From Clostridiales bacterium (lineage in GTDB: Bacteria; Bacillota; Clostridia; Christensenellales; Aristaeellaceae), in contig JAAYOH010000029.1 in NCBI GenBank assembly GCA_012520375.1, positions 1 through 43,473 on the forward strand: a stretch of 43,473 nt of DNA, in the 5' to 3' direction. A program made the translations under genes and the position numbers. Below, piece by piece: positions 41,918 to 43,473 of the stretch. The stretch's first letter is position 1. Each line of letters opens with the position of its first letter. The notes below the pieces were generated by a model that made no database searches, had not been told where the DNA came from, and worked only from the letters and a program-made list of their open reading frames with translations.

Positions 41918-43113
41918 ATGTCCTGATGGTGCTCAGCCTGGGCTTTGACCGGCCCGGCCCTTCCCTGCACCTTTTGAGCGCGGTGATGAGGGGGCTGGCA
42001 GCCCGTGGAGACCGGGTGCACGTCATCCAGAAATTGAGCGGGGGAGACGGGCCGGGCATCCCGCCGGACGTCCTCGATACGGGCCTCGTCACCACGGTGG
42101 GCATTGACATGCCCGTAGTGGGGAAAAACAACTTTGTCGGGCGCTATGCCCAATCCTTGGCCTATGTGCGCCGGGCGGCCAAGGCCATGGCCGGCAGGTA
42201 CGATCTGGTGTATATCCACTCCTGCCAGACCCTTGCGCCCCTGGTGCGGGCGGCCCGGCGGCGCTGCCCGGGGGCTAAAGTTTTGGTGAACGTACAGGAT
42301 ATCTTTCCCCTGAACGCGGCAGCCATCGGGGTGATGAAAAAGGACGGCCTTCCCTACAGGCTGTTTGCCGGCGCCCAGGCCCGGGCATACCGCCGGGCGG
42401 ACGGGATCATCACCCTGTCCCGCGACATGCAGGAAGTGCTGGCAGGGGAGGGGGGCCGGGCGATCGAGGTCATCCCGCCCTGGACCTATGACGACGACCT
42501 GCGGGCCGTGCCGGAGGCGGAGAACCGATTCCTTCGGGAGCATCCGGAGCTGACGGGCTTTTTTCGGGTGGTATACGCAGGGAACATCGGCCAAATGCAA
42601 AATGTGGAGATCGTGCTGGAGGCCGCCGGACACCTTCGGGAACGGGAGGATATCTGCTTCGTGATCGTGGGCGGAGGGGCGCGGACGGAAAAACTGCGGC
42701 AGAAGGCAGAGGATATGGGACTACCGAATGTGCGTTTCTATCCCATGCAAAACGCGGACCGGGCGGTGGAAGTGTATTCCATGGCCCATGTCAACCTGAT
42801 CACCCTGGCCCCCGGCGTGACCCGGACCGCGTTTCCCAGCAAGACGGCCATATGCTGTGCGGTGGCCCGCCCCATCCTGGCCGCTGTGGATCCCGGCTCC
42901 CACTATGCATCCATGATCCGCGGCATCCCGGGTACCAGGAGCGTGCCTGCGGGGGACGCCAGAGCCTTTGCGGAGGCGGTCACAGACCTGGAAGCAAAGA
43001 AGCGGGATTTCTGCCCCGAGGCCCGGGAACTGTATGCCCGGGAACTGGGCATGAAGAACGGCGTAGCCCGGCACCTTGCCTTTTTCGATCAACTGAAGGG
43101 GGATACGACATGA
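41914..43113 (+). CDS. Glycosyltransferase family 4
   Basis: 399 residues with the GT-B fold. The N-terminal domain begins VLMVLSLGFDRPGPSLHLLS. The C-terminal nucleotide-sugar domain has VVYAGNIGQMQNVEIVLEA near 215, VIVGGGARTEKL near 250 and an FPSKT loop near 308 in place of the usual E-x7-E region. It resembles WbuB/WcaI-like fucosaminyl- or colanic-acid-type transferases that act on lipid-linked surface sugars; donor and acceptor are not readable. It has ATGA overlaps at both ends. Confidence 0.88.
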   Translation: MNVLMVLSLGFDRPGPSLHLLSAVMRGLAARGDRVHVIQKLSGGDGPGIPPDVLDTGLVTTVGIDMPVVGKNNFVGRYAQSLAYVRRAAKAMAGRYDLVYIHSCQTLAPLVRAARRRCPGAKVLVNVQDIFPLNAAAIGVMKKDGLPYRLFAGAQARAYRRADGIITLSRDMQEVLAGEGGRAIEVIPPWTYDDDLRAVPEAENRFLREHPELTGFFRVVYAGNIGQMQNVEIVLEAAGHLREREDICFVIVGGGARTEKLRQKAEDMGLPNVRFYPMQNADRAVEVYSMAHVNLITLAPGVTRTAFPSKTAICCAVARPILAAVDPGSHYASMIRGIPGTRSVPAGDARAFAEAVTDLEAKKRDFCPEARELYARELGMKNGVARHLAFFDQLKGDTT

Positions 43114-43473
43114 ACATTCGCCATGGACTGCTGGCGCTATGGGAACGGTTGCGGCCCAGCGATATCCATCAATCCACCGTCCACAAGACCGCCCGGGTCA
43201 TGGGAGGATGCCGGTTGGAGCGATCCACCATCGGGCGCTACAGCTATGCCGGCAGCGACGTGCGCCTGATCTGGGCGGATGTGGGCGCCTTTTGCTCCAT
43301 CGCCGGGGGCGTGCGGGTGGGGGGCGGCAGCCATGCCATGCAGTATGCGGGCACCTCCCCCGTGTTCACCAAGGGACGAAACCTCTTGGGGATCAGGTTT
43401 GCGGACCTGCCCCACGAACCCTACGCCCGTACCCGCATCGGAAACGACGTATGGATCGGGCAGAACGCCCTCA
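43110..43473 (+). CDS. Hexapeptide-repeat acyltransferase (CatB/XAT-like), partial
   Basis: The first 121 codons only; the gene runs past the right edge. Left-handed beta-helix hexapeptide turns are visible (TARVMGGCRLERSTIGRYSY, VGAFCSIAGGVRVGGGSHAM). TRIGNDVWIGQNAL near the edge is the acetyl-CoA-binding turn of the CatB/xenobiotic-acyltransferase group. In this setting it probably acetylates a sugar of the surface polysaccharide. ATG 43110 overlaps the glycosyltransferase stop. Confidence 0.85.
   Translation, partial: MNIRHGLLALWERLRPSDIHQSTVHKTARVMGGCRLERSTIGRYSYAGSDVRLIWADVGAFCSIAGGVRVGGGSHAMQYAGTSPVFTKGRNLLGIRFADLPHEPYARTRIGNDVWIGQNAL

Overview
The window looks like chromosomal DNA of a GC-rich Gram-positive anaerobe, most likely Bacillota, class Clostridia. 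The signs are indolepyruvate:ferredoxin oxidoreductase, a type III glutamine synthetase, an LCP-family wall enzyme, YkuD transpeptidase and SH3/peptidoglycan-binding exoproteins, an XRE-cupin regulator, and a QueT transporter behind a preQ1-type riboswitch. The order (Christensenellales-like or similar) cannot be settled by reading. Genes are dense and often coupled by ATGA overlaps. No tRNA, rRNA, CRISPR array, IS element or prophage was recognised.

Region 1 (1-2430, minus strand): an AT-richer accessory island holding the 3' part of an RHS/YD-repeat gene, its C-terminal tip, a possible immunity gene and a fragment running off the left edge. The RHS frame is cut by in-frame TAG codons at 2311-2313 and 775-777, and readable protein sequence continues past both. 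TAG ends normal genes elsewhere in the window (dnaX, the acyl-CoA synthetase, the XRE-cupin gene), so these look like nonsense mutations in a decaying or orphan toxin module.

Region 2 (2478-9664, plus): iorA-iorB-paaK for arylpyruvate/arylacetate metabolism, then a tandem-ACT protein, alanine racemase, a membrane protein, rsmD and coaD. Region 3 (9661-18669, plus): a coiled-coil protein, araD, a PHP phosphoesterase, dnaX (with a candidate -1 frameshift site), a NUDIX hydrolase, an alpha/beta hydrolase, a membrane-anchored Mur ligase, ddl and RNase Z, closed by a hairpin terminator.

Region 4 (18684-23066, minus): an exported L,D-transpeptidase with several peptidoglycan-binding repeats, and an operon of XRE-cupin regulator plus medium-chain-type acyl-CoA synthetase. 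Region 5 (23140-29946, plus): LCP protein, zinc polyol/alcohol dehydrogenase, CbbX/SpoVK-like AAA ATPase, DUF1846 protein, then tsaE-tsaB-rimI without tsaD. Region 6: type III glutamine synthetase (minus) diverges from asnS (plus). asnS is followed by a preQ1-I-type riboswitch/terminator and queT, then a secreted SH3b/PG-binding protein with a consensus promoter and an inverted repeat over its ribosome binding site.

Region 7 (35401-39581, minus): a gene run MFS transporter - SDR - cobT - cobS, with a 24-bp inverted repeat over the candidate promoter. Region 8 (39619-43473, plus): MATE-type transporter/flippase, SDR epimerase, GT4 glycosyltransferase and a hexapeptide acyltransferase cut by the right edge. 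All are coupled by ATGA overlaps and look like the start of a surface-polysaccharide cluster.
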